Shown here in pieces: positions 1-8,019 of a stretch of DNA of 47,669 nucleotides. Made by a program: the position numbers and the translations under genes. Under the pieces are notes generated by a model that made no database searches, was not told where the DNA came from, and was given only the letters and a program-made list of their open reading frames with translations. Position 1 is the stretch's first letter. Each line of letters begins with the position of its first letter. This DNA comes from Ramlibacter sp. (lineage in GTDB: Bacteria; Pseudomonadota; Gammaproteobacteria; Burkholderiales; Burkholderiaceae_C). The stretch covers positions 1 to 47,669 of the forward strand of contig NZ_JAQGLS010000031.1 of NCBI RefSeq assembly GCF_028292805.1, written 5' to 3'.

Positions 1-80
1 GCAATCCATGGGGCGTTTGACCGAGGCAGCATGTCATTGCGGGCTTGACCCGCAATCCACGGGGCCTTTGATCGAGGCAG
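1..80. repeat. Imperfect 29-bp direct repeat
   Basis: Positions 1-29 and 52-80 are two copies of the same 29-bp sequence with three mismatches, separated by a palindrome (36-56). No gene is visible in 1-137; the stretch looks like a cluster of intergenic repeats downstream of the phosphatase gene. Confidence 0.7.
36..56. repeat. Short palindromic intergenic repeat, copy 1
   Basis: An 8-bp stem (ATTGCGGG / CCCGCAAT) encloses the 5-nt loop CTTGA. The same architecture recurs at 89-109, 6379-6399 and 6433-6449, so this is a dispersed REP-like family. It may fold in transcripts at gene ends. Confidence 0.65.
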
Positions 81-88
81 GGAGATGG

Positions 89-109
89 ATCCCGGGTCAA
101 GCCCGGGAT
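89..109. repeat. Short palindromic intergenic repeat, copy 2
   Basis: An 8-bp stem ATCCCGGG / CCCGGGAT encloses the loop TCAAG, the complement of the loop in copy 1. It sits just past the 3' end of the phosphatase gene. Confidence 0.65.
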
Positions 110-137
110 GACACCTGGAGCCCGGGATGACGAGCGC

Positions 138-1040
138 TCAGCCCTTCTTCGCCGCCGACCTCTTGATCGCCTCGTTGATCTCGGCGATCGAGCGCTCGAT
201 GGCCGCGTCGTCGAGGTCGTCGACCAGCGTGTCGAGCACGCCGGCCTGGATGGTGGAGGCGAACACGCCGTCGCTGATGGTGTCGGTGGAGATGCCGCGG
301 GTGGACTCGAAGGAGTCCGGGGTCTCCCACTCCATTGCGATCACCGTGACGTTGTCCGAATGCTCGCCGCCGTTGCGCAGCGCCGCTTCCACCAAGTCGG
401 GCACGGCTTCGGCCACCGGCTTGGTGCTCAGGTCCTGCACGATCACCTTGTCTTCCAGGCTGCTCCACAGGCCGTCGGAACACAGCATGATCTTGTCGCC
501 CTGCTGCAGTTGCACCGGCCCGGTGACGTCGAACACCGGCTTGGTCGGCGAGCCCAGGCAGGTGAACAAGATGTTGCGGTTGATCCGGTCCATGCGGATC
601 ACGCCGGCGTTCTGCTGCTCCAGGTACGAGTGGTCGCGCGTGCGGGTGAGCATCTCGCCCTCGCGCACGACGTACAGGCGCGAGTCGCCGCAGTGCACCC
701 AGGTGGCGCTGGTGCCTTGCACGATGGCCGCCACCAGCGTGGTGCGCGGCGTGTCGAGCATGCCTTTTTCGCTGGCGTAGCGGATGATCTGGTGGTGCGC
801 CGCCATCAGCGCCTGCGACAGGAACTCGGCTACGTCCTTGACGATCGGGCGCGCTTCCTTCTGGTACAGCGCGGAGATGGCTTGCAGGGCCAGCTGGGCG
901 GCGACTTCGCCTTCCGGGTGGCCGCCCATGCCGTCCGCCAGCAGGAACAGGCCCGACTCGCGCGTGTAGCAATAGCCCATGCGATCTTCGTTCTTTTCGC
1001 GGCCGCCCTTGCGGCTGACCTGGAAGACGGAAAACTTCAT
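138..1040 (-). CDS. PP2C-family (PPM) Ser/Thr protein phosphatase
   Basis: Metal-dependent protein phosphatase of 300 aa, the usual size for a single-domain bacterial PP2C. Visible family motifs are the N-terminal NEDR acidic metal-site segment, the ADGMGGHPEG metal/phosphate motif, a CSDGLW segment in the middle and the C-terminal DNVTVIAM motif that supplies a metal-binding Asp. There is no signal peptide or membrane segment, so it is cytosolic. Its ATG lies in an ATGA overlap with the stop of the upstream kinase gene, so the two are translationally coupled and it probably dephosphorylates that kinase and its targets. Kinase/phosphatase pairs of this type also occur beside type VI secretion genes, but no such genes are visible here; the substrates are unknown. 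Confidence 0.93.
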   Translation of the reverse strand: MKFSVFQVSRKGGREKNEDRMGYCYTRESGLFLLADGMGGHPEGEVAAQLALQAISALYQKEARPIVKDVAEFLSQALMAAHHQIIRYASEKGMLDTPRTTLVAAIVQGTSATWVHCGDSRLYVVREGEMLTRTRDHSYLEQQNAGVIRMDRINRNILFTCLGSPTKPVFDVTGPVQLQQGDKIMLCSDGLWSSLEDKVIVQDLSTKPVAEAVPDLVEAALRNGGEHSDNVTVIAMEWETPDSFESTRGISTDTISDGVFASTIQAGVLDTLVDDLDDAAIERSIAEINEAIKRSAAKKG

Positions 1041-2047
1041 CTGGCTTTTGCCCCGCCGAAGCCGGTGGCGCGCTTCATGCTTTTCTTGGTGTCGGTAACC
1101 ATGTTGTCGAACTGCAGCCGCATCTTCTCACCGACCGTCAGCTTGGTGTAACGGCGCTCGCCCTCGCGGCTGAGCTCCTTTTGCAAGGCGAACACCGATT
1201 GCGGGCGGGACAGCGGATCGAGCGACATGCACCATTCCACCACTTCGATCAGGTTGTCGGAGTACACACCGCGCAAGCGGGACAATGCGAGCGCCAGGCG
1301 GTCTTTTTCCAGTCGCTGCGGCGCGTCGTTCGGCGGATAGCCCTGCATGCAGGCGTAGATGCAGGCGCCGATCGCGTAGATGTCGGTCCAGGGACCCATC
1401 GATGAATCGCGGCGGTACATCTCGGGCGCCGCGAAGCCGGGCGTGTACATCGGGCGGATGAAGTTGCCTTCCTTGGACAGCACTTCGCGCGCCGCCCCGA
1501 AGTCGATCATCACGGCCCGGTTGTCGTCGGTGATGAAGATGTTGGCCGGCTTGATGTCCAGGTGCAGCATCTTGTGCTGGTGCACGATGCGCAGCCCGCG
1601 CAGGATTTCGTCGAACAGCGAGCGAATGGTGGATTCGCGAAACACCTTCTGCTTCTTGAGCTCGCGCGCGGTGATGATGAAGTCCTGCAGGGTCGCGCCC
1701 TCCAGGTAGTTCATCACCATGTAGACTGTCTCGTTCTCGCGAAAGAAGTTCAGCACGCTCACCACGGAAGAGTGCGATATCTGCGCGAGGGAACGGCCTT
1801 CCTCGAAGAAGCTCTTGAGGCCCAGGCGGTAAAGGGAGAGTTTTTCCGGCGCCACCTGCGGCAGCAATTCGCCGGGCGGGCGGGTGGCCAGCGACGAGGG
1901 CAGGTATTCCTTGATGGCGACCTGCTGGCCTTCGTTGTCCACTGCGAGGTAAACGACGCCAAAACCGCCCGCCGAAAGCTTGCGAACGACCCGGTAGCCG
2001 CCGATCACGGTGTCTGGCGGCAGTGGGGCCGGTTTCAGCTTTGACAT
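1037..2047 (-). CDS. Eukaryotic-like Ser/Thr protein kinase
   Basis: Protein kinase of 336 aa with a complete catalytic domain: glycine-rich loop around residues 25-31 (SAGGFGV), ATP-anchoring Lys46 in AIKEY, catalytic loop HLDIKPANIF, metal-binding DFG in MIDFGAAR and an APE segment in GFAAPEMY. The catalytic loop has Leu in place of the Arg of the usual HRD, a non-RD kinase, which in other families correlates with activity that does not depend on activation-loop phosphorylation. No transmembrane helix or extracellular sensor domain follows; the tail is a short basic stretch. It is the first gene of a two-gene operon with the phosphatase and is transcribed divergently from yicC. Confidence 0.93.
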   Translation of the reverse strand: MSKLKPAPLPPDTVIGGYRVVRKLSAGGFGVVYLAVDNEGQQVAIKEYLPSSLATRPPGELLPQVAPEKLSLYRLGLKSFFEEGRSLAQISHSSVVSVLNFFRENETVYMVMNYLEGATLQDFIITARELKKQKVFRESTIRSLFDEILRGLRIVHQHKMLHLDIKPANIFITDDNRAVMIDFGAAREVLSKEGNFIRPMYTPGFAAPEMYRRDSSMGPWTDIYAIGACIYACMQGYPPNDAPQRLEKDRLALALSRLRGVYSDNLIEVVEWCMSLDPLSRPQSVFALQKELSREGERRYTKLTVGEKMRLQFDNMVTDTKKSMKRATGFGGAKAR

Positions 2048-2126
2048 AATTTGAAGATTGTTGGGCCTCCGAAGAGCCCGTTTGATCCTCGAACTCCCGC
2101 AACGAACAACCGCAAAGAACTCCTCA

Positions 2127-3050
2127 GTGCCAGTTTACAGCATGACCGGCTACGCCTCGGCGCAGCTCAGCCCGGGGCAAGGCCCTGCCAGCCCCGAAGT
2201 CGGCAAAGGCGCAACAGCGGGCAGCCGGCTCGGCCTGGAGATCCGCTCCGTCAACAGCCGCTTCCTCGACCTGAGCTTCCGCCTGGGCGAGGAACTGCGC
2301 GCGCATGAGCCCGCGCTGCGCGAGCTGATCACGGCCAAGCTCAAACGCGGCAAGGTCGAAGTGCGCGCCGGCGTGGAAGGCATCGCGGCCGACACCGTAC
2401 GCGACCCGTCCGCCCGCACGCTGCAGCGGCTGTCGGCTGTGCAGGACACCGTGCGCAGCTGGATGCCCGAAGCCGGCCCGCTGAGCGTGGCCGAGATCCT
2501 GCGGCTGGCCACGGCCGAATCGGGGGCCGATGTCGACTGGGCCGCCGCCTTGCAGGAGCTGGCGCGCAAGACGCTGGCCGACCTGATGGCGGCGCGCGAG
2601 CGCGAAGGCGCCAGGCTGGCCAAGATGCTGCTGGGCCACCTGGCGCAGCTGCGCACGCTGGCCGAACAGGCCGGGCCGCTGGTGCCGCAGCTGGTGGAGC
2701 AGCAGCGCCAGCGCTTCCTGGAGCGCTGGAAGGAAGCAATGGCGCTGGCCGATGGCGTGGCCACGCCGGAGGCGGCGCAGGACCGCGCGCTGACAGAGGC
2801 AACCTCGTTCGCCATCCGCATCGACGTCGCCGAAGAACTGACGCGGCTGGCCTCGCACTTGGACGAGATCGAGCGGCTGGTCAAAAAAGGCGGGGAAGTC
2901 GGCAAGCGGCTGGACTTCCTGATCCAGGAGCTGCACCGCGAAGCCAACACCATGGGCTCGAAGTCGGCCGCGCTGGAACTGACCCGCATCTCGGTGGACA
3001 TGAAGGTGCTGATCGAGCAGATGCGCGAGCAGGTGCAGAACCTGGAATAG
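2127..3050 (+). CDS. YicC family endoribonuclease-like protein
   Basis: Member of the YicC/YloC family (about 290-310 aa), linked to stationary-phase growth and, in E. coli, to RNA cleavage. The N-terminal family signature YSMTGYAS is followed by SVNSRFLDLSFR, and the conserved C-terminal part contains RLDFLIQELHREANTMGSKS. A GTG at 2127 is preferred as start because it gives the usual N-terminus ending in VYSMTGYAS; an ATG at 2142 would lose the conserved first residues, and an in-frame ATG at 2058 would add an unconserved leader. It is followed closely by gmk, the common arrangement in proteobacteria. Confidence 0.92.
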   Translation: MPVYSMTGYASAQLSPGQGPASPEVGKGATAGSRLGLEIRSVNSRFLDLSFRLGEELRAHEPALRELITAKLKRGKVEVRAGVEGIAADTVRDPSARTLQRLSAVQDTVRSWMPEAGPLSVAEILRLATAESGADVDWAAALQELARKTLADLMAAREREGARLAKMLLGHLAQLRTLAEQAGPLVPQLVEQQRQRFLERWKEAMALADGVATPEAAQDRALTEATSFAIRIDVAEELTRLASHLDEIERLVKKGGEVGKRLDFLIQELHREANTMGSKSAALELTRISVDMKVLIEQMREQVQNLE

Positions 3051-3098
3051 CCGCCAGCGACAAGGAAAGGCCGTCGGGTATCATCGCCGGCTCATTCC

Positions 3099-3719
3099 AT
3101 GGACTACCCAGGCAACCTCTTCGTCGTGGCGGCACCCAGCGGGGCCGGCAAGTCCAGCCTGGTGAAAGCCCTGCTGGAGCTCGACTCCCACGTGCAGCCT
3201 TCGGTGTCGCACACGACACGGCCGCCGCGCGGCCAGGAAAAGCACGGGCGCGAGTACTTCTTCACGTCCACCCCCGAGTTCGACTCCATGGTGCTGGGCG
3301 ACGCCTTCGTCGAGTGGGCGCACGTGCACGGCCACCGCTACGGCACATCCAAGAAGGCGATCGAAGACCGCATCACCGGCGGCGCCGACGTGATCCTGGA
3401 GATCGATTGGCAAGGCGCGCTGCAGATCAAGCGCATCTACCCGAACGCGGTGCTCATTTTCATCCTGCCACCGAGCTGGGAAGAACTGCGCTCGCGGCTC
3501 GAGCGCCGCGGCGAAGACACGGCGGAAGTGATCGAGACGCGGCTGGTCAACGCCGCCAATGAGCTTTCCCAGGCCAAGGAATTCGACTTCGTTATAATCA
3601 ACGAGTTATTTGAGCGCGCGCTTTTCGACCTGAAAGCGATCGTTCATGCCCAACGGCTCAAGTTCCTGTCGCAGCGCCGCCTTCGCGCCGACACCTTCCG
3701 TGCGTTGGGCATTCTCTAG
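3099..3719 (+). CDS. gmk: Guanylate kinase
   Basis: Phosphorylates GMP to GDP with ATP, essential for guanine nucleotide supply. The 206-aa length is typical. The P-loop GAGKSS lies at residues 15-20, followed by the GMP-binding region ([16 protein letters not shown]) and the [14 protein letters not shown] segment. It lies 48 bp after yicC and 18 bp before rpoZ; gmk-rpoZ-spoT is the classical order and places the enzyme beside the (p)ppGpp synthetase that uses its product pool. Confidence 0.98.
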   Translation: MDYPGNLFVVAAPSGAGKSSLVKALLELDSHVQPSVSHTTRPPRGQEKHGREYFFTSTPEFDSMVLGDAFVEWAHVHGHRYGTSKKAIEDRITGGADVILEIDWQGALQIKRIYPNAVLIFILPPSWEELRSRLERRGEDTAEVIETRLVNAANELSQAKEFDFVIINELFERALFDLKAIVHAQRLKFLSQRRLRADTFRALGIL

Positions 3720-3737
3720 TCACTCTCGGAGAGTTCT

Positions 3738-3941
3738 ATGGCCCGCATCACCGTCGAAGACTGCCTGGCGCAGATTCCCAACCGTTTCCAGCTGGTGCTG
3801 GCCGCGACCTACCGCGCCCGCATGCTCAGCCAGGGCCACGCGCCGAAGATCGAGAGCAAGAACAAGCCGGCCGTGACCGCCCTGCGCGAGATCGCCCAAG
3901 GCAAGATCGGCCTGGAGATGCTCAAGAAGGTGCCGGGCTGA
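3738..3941 (+). CDS. rpoZ: RNA polymerase omega subunit
   Basis: Smallest core subunit of RNA polymerase (67 aa here), which helps the beta' subunit fold and forms part of a ppGpp-binding site. The N-terminal [10 protein letters not shown] and the [11 protein letters not shown] stretch are family signatures. An AGAG-type ribosome site sits a few bases upstream of the ATG. It is directly followed by a strong intrinsic terminator, which ends the yicC/gmk/rpoZ unit. Confidence 0.98.
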   Translation: MARITVEDCLAQIPNRFQLVLAATYRARMLSQGHAPKIESKNKPAVTALREIAQGKIGLEMLKKVPG

Positions 3942-3961
3942 AAGCCAGTGCACGCTGACGA

Positions 3962-3988
3962 AAAACACCGCCAAGGCGGTGTTTTTTT
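3962..3988 (+). terminator. Rho-independent terminator after rpoZ
   Basis: An 11-bp perfect stem (AAAACACCGCC / GGCGGTGTTTT) with an AA loop is followed by a run of T residues, 20 bp after the rpoZ stop codon. Confidence 0.93.
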
Positions 3989-4111
3989 TCGCCTGTGCTC
4001 CGCAGGGCCGCGGGCTTGGCGGCCGGGAACCGGCGCAACAGCCTCGCTCGCCACGCATTTCCCTAACCCCTAGTCCCCGGTCCCCAGCCCCTTCCCCCCT
4101 ATGATGTCTCC

Positions 4112-6370
4112 ATGAGCGCCGTGCTCCATCCGGGCAAGGGCAAGCGCCCCAGCAGCCCGATCCTCCCCAGTCCCGCCGCCGCCAACGCCGCCGCGGCAAG
4201 CTTTGCCGCGCTGACCGCGCGCCTGGACTACCTGGCGCCGGGCGAGGTCGACGAGGTCCGCACGGCCTACCGCTTCGCCGACGAGGCGCACCTGGGCCAG
4301 ATCCGGGCCAACGGCGAGCCCTACATCACGCACCCGATCGCCGTCGCCGCGCAGTGCGCCGAGTGGAAGCTGGACGTGCAGGCGCTGATGGCCGCCCTGC
4401 TGCACGACGCCATCGAGGACTGCGGTGTCACCAAGCCGGAGCTGATCGAGCGCTTCGGCGCGCCGGTGGCCGACCTGGTGGATGGCCTGACCAAGCTGGA
4501 CAAGCTGCAGTTCAACACCCGCGAGGAAAACCAGGCCGAGTCGTTTCGCAAGATGCTGCTGGCGATGGCGCGCGACGTACGGGTGATCCTGATCAAGCTG
4601 GCCGACCGCACGCACAACATGCGCACCCTGGAAGACGTGCCGCGCGAGAAGTGGGGCCGCATCTCCTCGGAGACGCTGGACATTTACGCTCCGATCGCCC
4701 ACCGCCTGGGCCTGAACCAGACCTACCGCGAACTGCAGGAGCTGTCCTTTCGCTACCTGCGGCCGTGGCGCTACGCCACCTTGAACAAGGCCGTGGCCAA
4801 GGCCCGCAGCCGCCGCCGCGACCTGATCCAGAAGGTGCAGCGCGATGTCGAGAACGCCTTCGATTCGGCCGAGATGAAGGTGCGGATCGCCGGCCGCGAA
4901 AAGACCCTGTTTTCGATTTACAAGAAGATGGACGAAAAGCACCTGAGCTTTGCCCAGGTGACGGATATCTACGGCTTTCGCATCGTCGTGCCGACGGTGA
5001 CCGACTGCTACACGGCCATGGGCCTGCTGCACCAGTTGTACAAGCCGGTGCCGGGCAAGTTCAAGGACCACATCGCCATCCCCAAGATCAACGGCTACCA
5101 GTCGCTGCACACCACGCTGGTGGGCCCGTCCGGGGTGAACGTGGAGTTCCAGCTGCGCACCGAGGCCATGCACCTGGTGGCCGAGTCGGGCGTGGCCGCG
5201 CACTGGCTGTACAAGGCCAGCGTTCCGCAGGAAGAGAACGCCGAGCGGCTGGGCACCAAGTGGCTGCAGTCTCTGCTGGACATCCAGAACGAGACGCGCG
5301 ACGCCGCGGAGTTCTGGGACCACGTCAAGATCGACCTGTTCCCCGATGCGGTTTACGTGTTCACGCCCAAGAGCCAGATCATGTCGCTGCCGCGCAGCGC
5401 CACGGTGGTCGACTTCGCCTATGCGATCCACAGCGACGTGGGCGACCACACGGTGGCTGCGCGCATCAACGGGACCCAGGTGCCGCTGCGCACCGAGCTG
5501 AAGAACGGCGACGTGGTCGAAGTGATGACGGCGCCGGTGTCCACGCCCAACCCGGCGTGGCTGGGCTTCGTGCGCACCGGCCGGGCCCGCTCCAAGATCC
5601 GGCACCATTTGAAGACGCTGGCCCACGTGGAGTCGCAGCAGCTGGGCGAAAAGCTGCTGGCGCAGGCGTTGCGCGCCGAGGGCATGGACCGGCTGCCGCC
5701 CGAGACCGAGCAGTACCAGCCGCTGTGGGACAAGCTGCTGCGCTTTACCGGCAACAAGAGCCGGGGCGAGTTGCTGACCGACCTGGGCCTGGGCCGGCGC
5801 ATCGCCGGCATCGTGGCCAAGCGCCTGATGGTGCTGCTGGCAGAACTGGGCGAGCGGCCGGACGCCCTGCTCCTGAGCCGCGAGCGCTTCACCGCGCACG
5901 AGAACGTCTCCCAAGGCGGCATCACCATCGACGGCAGCGAGAACGCCTCGGTGCAGTTCGCCGGCTGCTGCCGGCCGGTGCCCGGCGACGTGATCGTCGG
6001 CTATCTCGGCCGCGGCGAAGGGCTGGTGGTGCACGCCGAAGACTGCGCCGTGGCGCGCCGGCTGCAGCACAAGGACGCCGAGCGTTTCATCGGGGTGGAG
6101 TGGTCGGACGAACCGGTGCGCCCGTTCGAGACCGGCGTGCTGGTGACGGTGGCCAACGGCAAGGGCGCGCTGGCGCGGGTGGCCGCGGCGCTGGCGCAAG
6201 CCGAAGCGGACATCATCCACGTCGACATGGACGACGAACGCGCGCAGGACGCGACGGATCTGCGCTTCGTTGTTTCGGTGCGGGACCGCAGCCACCTCGA
6301 TGCGGTGCTGCGCAACCTCAAGCGCACGCCGTCGGTGATGGGCGCGGTGCGGATCCGGCACGGCGGCTAG
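4112..6370 (+). CDS. spoT: Bifunctional (p)ppGpp synthetase/hydrolase
   Basis: Makes and degrades the alarmone (p)ppGpp for the stringent response. The 752 aa contain, in order, an HD hydrolase domain with the metal-binding HD at residues 98-99 (HDAIED), the synthetase domain (DIYGFRI, PKINGYQSLHTT), a TGS domain (VYVFTPKSQIMSLP) and a C-terminal ACT-like domain. Residues 316-319 read KFKD, close to the basic RxKD signature of bifunctional Rel/SpoT enzymes and unlike the acidic ExDD of synthetase-only RelA; together with the intact HD motif this supports both activities. A terminator separates it from rpoZ, so it probably has its own promoter in 3989-4111. An ATG at 4112 was chosen because the conserved part begins about 25 residues later. 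Confidence 0.97.
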   Translation: MSAVLHPGKGKRPSSPILPSPAAANAAAASFAALTARLDYLAPGEVDEVRTAYRFADEAHLGQIRANGEPYITHPIAVAAQCAEWKLDVQALMAALLHDAIEDCGVTKPELIERFGAPVADLVDGLTKLDKLQFNTREENQAESFRKMLLAMARDVRVILIKLADRTHNMRTLEDVPREKWGRISSETLDIYAPIAHRLGLNQTYRELQELSFRYLRPWRYATLNKAVAKARSRRRDLIQKVQRDVENAFDSAEMKVRIAGREKTLFSIYKKMDEKHLSFAQVTDIYGFRIVVPTVTDCYTAMGLLHQLYKPVPGKFKDHIAIPKINGYQSLHTTLVGPSGVNVEFQLRTEAMHLVAESGVAAHWLYKASVPQEENAERLGTKWLQSLLDIQNETRDAAEFWDHVKIDLFPDAVYVFTPKSQIMSLPRSATVVDFAYAIHSDVGDHTVAARINGTQVPLRTELKNGDVVEVMTAPVSTPNPAWLGFVRTGRARSKIRHHLKTLAHVESQQLGEKLLAQALRAEGMDRLPPETEQYQPLWDKLLRFTGNKSRGELLTDLGLGRRIAGIVAKRLMVLLAELGERPDALLLSRERFTAHENVSQGGITIDGSENASVQFAGCCRPVPGDVIVGYLGRGEGLVVHAEDCAVARRLQHKDAERFIGVEWSDEPVRPFETGVLVTVANGKGALARVAAALAQAEADIIHVDMDDERAQDATDLRFVVSVRDRSHLDAVLRNLKRTPSVMGAVRIRHGG

Positions 6371-6378
6371 CGACCGTC

Positions 6379-6399
6379 ATCCCGGGCTCGCCCCGGGAT
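6379..6399. repeat. Short palindromic intergenic repeat, copy 3
   Basis: An 8-bp stem ATCCCGGG / CCCGGGAT encloses the loop CTCGC, 9 bp after the spoT stop. It is the same family as the copies at 36-56 and 89-109 and may protect the spoT transcript end. Confidence 0.65.
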
Positions 6400-6432
6400 C
6401 CACGTTGCGCTCGCACGGCGCTGTCGGCGGCT

Positions 6433-6449
6433 TGCGGGTCAAGCCCGCA
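6433..6449. repeat. Short palindromic intergenic repeat, copy 4
   Basis: A 6-bp stem TGCGGG / CCCGCA encloses the loop TCAAG, ending one base before the stop codon of greB. With copy 3 it fills the gap between the convergent spoT and greB genes. Confidence 0.6.
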
Positions 6450-6450
6450 G

Positions 6451-7026
6451 TCACAAGAAAGAGCCGCCTGCTTCAGCGCCCGGGTAAGTCACGCTCAGCA
6501 CTTCCACTTCCTGCACCCCGGCCGGCGTCACCAGCTTCACCACGTCGCCCTGGCGCGCCTTCAGCAGCGCCCGCGCGATCGGCGAGATCCAGCTCACCTG
6601 GCCTTGCGTGCTGTCGGCTTCGTCGATGCCCAGGATGGTGACAGTGCGCTCCCGCCCCGCCTCGTCGGCGTAGGTGACGGTAGCGCCGAAGAACACCTGG
6701 TCGCGGCCGTGGTGCACCGAAGGATCGGTCACCTCCGCGATTTCCAGGCGCTTGGTCAGAAAGCGGATGCGGCGGTCGATCTCGCGCAGCCGCTTCTTGC
6801 CGTAGATGTAGTCGCCGTTCTCCGAGCGGTCGCCGTTGCTGGCGGCCCAGTGCACCACCTCCACCACCTTGGGCCGCTCCTCGTCCATCAGCAGGAACAG
6901 CTCGGCGCGCAGCCGCGCGTAGCCACCCGGGGTGATGTAGTTCTTGCCGCCGGCGGGCAACGGGGGGGCACCGATCTCCTCGTCGTCCTCCTCGGTGTCG
7001 GTCTCGCGCGTGAAGGCCTTGCTCAT
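6451..7026 (-). CDS. greB: Transcription elongation factor GreB
   Basis: Rescues backtracked RNA polymerase by stimulating cleavage of the nascent RNA 3' end. The 191 aa comprise an N-terminal coiled-coil domain (NYITPGGYARLRAELFLL, then SNGDRSENGDYIYGKKRLRE with the acidic tip residues) and a C-terminal FKBP-like domain (ISPIARALL and QGDVVKL). The GDYIYGKKRLREID stretch points to GreB, not GreA. The start at 7026 gives MSKAFTRETD; upstream in-frame Met codons would add unconserved sequence. The ~30-residue acidic N-terminal extension (rich in Glu/Asp) before the coiled coil is usual in Burkholderiales. It converges on spoT. Confidence 0.95.
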   Translation of the reverse strand: MSKAFTRETDTEEDDEEIGAPPLPAGGKNYITPGGYARLRAELFLLMDEERPKVVEVVHWAASNGDRSENGDYIYGKKRLREIDRRIRFLTKRLEIAEVTDPSVHHGRDQVFFGATVTYADEAGRERTVTILGIDEADSTQGQVSWISPIARALLKARQGDVVKLVTPAGVQEVEVLSVTYPGAEAGGSFL

Positions 7027-7154
7027 GGCGCCAAGCATAACGAGAGCGCGAGGGCGGTGCACGCAAGCGCAGTGACCTCCCCCGTTGTGGGGAGGTGGGC
7101 GGGCGGTGGCCGCTCCTAGAATCGGCTTGCAACCGCGGCCTGGCCGCCTCACGC

Positions 7155-7622
7155 GTGAACACGCACCACGACTCCGCACTGCTGACTGCCGAACCGCCGC
7201 TGGTGCCGCGCCGGCGCCGCCCGCTCGTGGCGGTGTTGCCGTTCGCCGGCAGCGCCGCCGACGACGAGCTGCGGCTGCTCGGCACCGACCTCGCCGACCT
7301 GCTCCGTGAGCTGCTGGCCGCCACGCCGGAACTCGGCTCCATCCTGATCAGCTCGGAGTTCCTCTCGCGCGCCCCCGAACACGCCCTGGAACTGATCTGC
7401 CGGCAGCTGCGGGTGGGCTACCTCATCTCTGGCACCTGCTACCACTTCGGCCCCGGCACTTCGCTCTACATCGAGCTGGCCGACACCCGCCACTGGCACA
7501 TCGTGTGGGCCGACTACCTCAAGGGCAATGCGCGCGATCTGCTGGACCCGGCCAGCGCGACCACCGCCCGCGTGCTCGCCGGCCTGCGCCACGCGCTGCG
7601 CCACCACCACCCTTCCTACTGA
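7155..7622 (+). CDS. TolB-like N-terminal-domain protein of unknown function
   Basis: 155 aa from a GTG at 7155. The body resembles the TolB-like/FlgO-like fold that bacterial adenylate cyclases and regulators use at their N-terminal side: RPLVAVLPFAG, then a helix with LGTDLADLLRELLA, then the conserved run RVGYLISGTCYHFG with an ELAD strand. Here it stands alone, with no cyclase or DNA-binding domain and no signal peptide. It is divergent from greB. The function is not known; stand-alone copies are inferred to be binding or scaffold modules. Confidence 0.7.
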   Translation: MNTHHDSALLTAEPPLVPRRRRPLVAVLPFAGSAADDELRLLGTDLADLLRELLAATPELGSILISSEFLSRAPEHALELICRQLRVGYLISGTCYHFGPGTSLYIELADTRHWHIVWADYLKGNARDLLDPASATTARVLAGLRHALRHHHPSY

Positions 7623-7689
7623 ACAGTTCCACCATTCGCAGGATGGCGGGCCGTCGCCGCCTGCCTAGGATGGCGGCGGGAGGTGAACG

Positions 7690-7956
7690 ATGGCCAGCTA
7701 TTTCGTCGACGAGCGCGCCCGCGCCAACGGCGTCCACCCGGTCCACGACCGCAACCGGTGTCCACCCAGCTGCTTCGCGCCCGAGCGGCAGCCGCAGTAC
7801 CTGGGCGACTTCATCGATGCCGCGCAGGCCATGTGCGTGGCGCGCCTGCGCTACCGCCACGCGCACGGCTGCAGCTGTTGCAGCAACCAGGCGCTGCCGC
7901 CCCAGCGGGGGGCCATGCCGCGGTTGCCGCCTGGCCTGGTGCAGCAGCGACCCTGA
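7690..7956 (+). CDS. Small Cys-containing hypothetical protein
   Basis: 88 aa with a ribosome site (GGGAGGTG) six bases before the ATG. The sequence matches a widespread but uncharacterised small-protein pattern: a short N-terminal strand (YFVDERARANGVHPVHD), a Cys-Pro-containing turn, QYLGDF, an Ala-rich helix, then a terminal Cys cluster in HGCSCCSNQ. The paired Cys residues could bind metal or form a disulfide, but this is inference. The last ~20 residues after the Cys cluster look unconserved. Confidence 0.7.
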   Translation: MASYFVDERARANGVHPVHDRNRCPPSCFAPERQPQYLGDFIDAAQAMCVARLRYRHAHGCSCCSNQALPPQRGAMPRLPPGLVQQRP

Positions 7957-8019
7957 GGCACCAAGCGTCAACCCCGTCCTACGTCATCCGTTGCGGCGGC
8001 AGCCAATACTCTGCCGGGC

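Noticed and set aside
4070-6361. A 763-codon minus-strand open frame opposite spoT
   Set aside because: Arg/Gln/His-rich composition of a GC-rich shadow; spoT motifs on the plus strand are complete.
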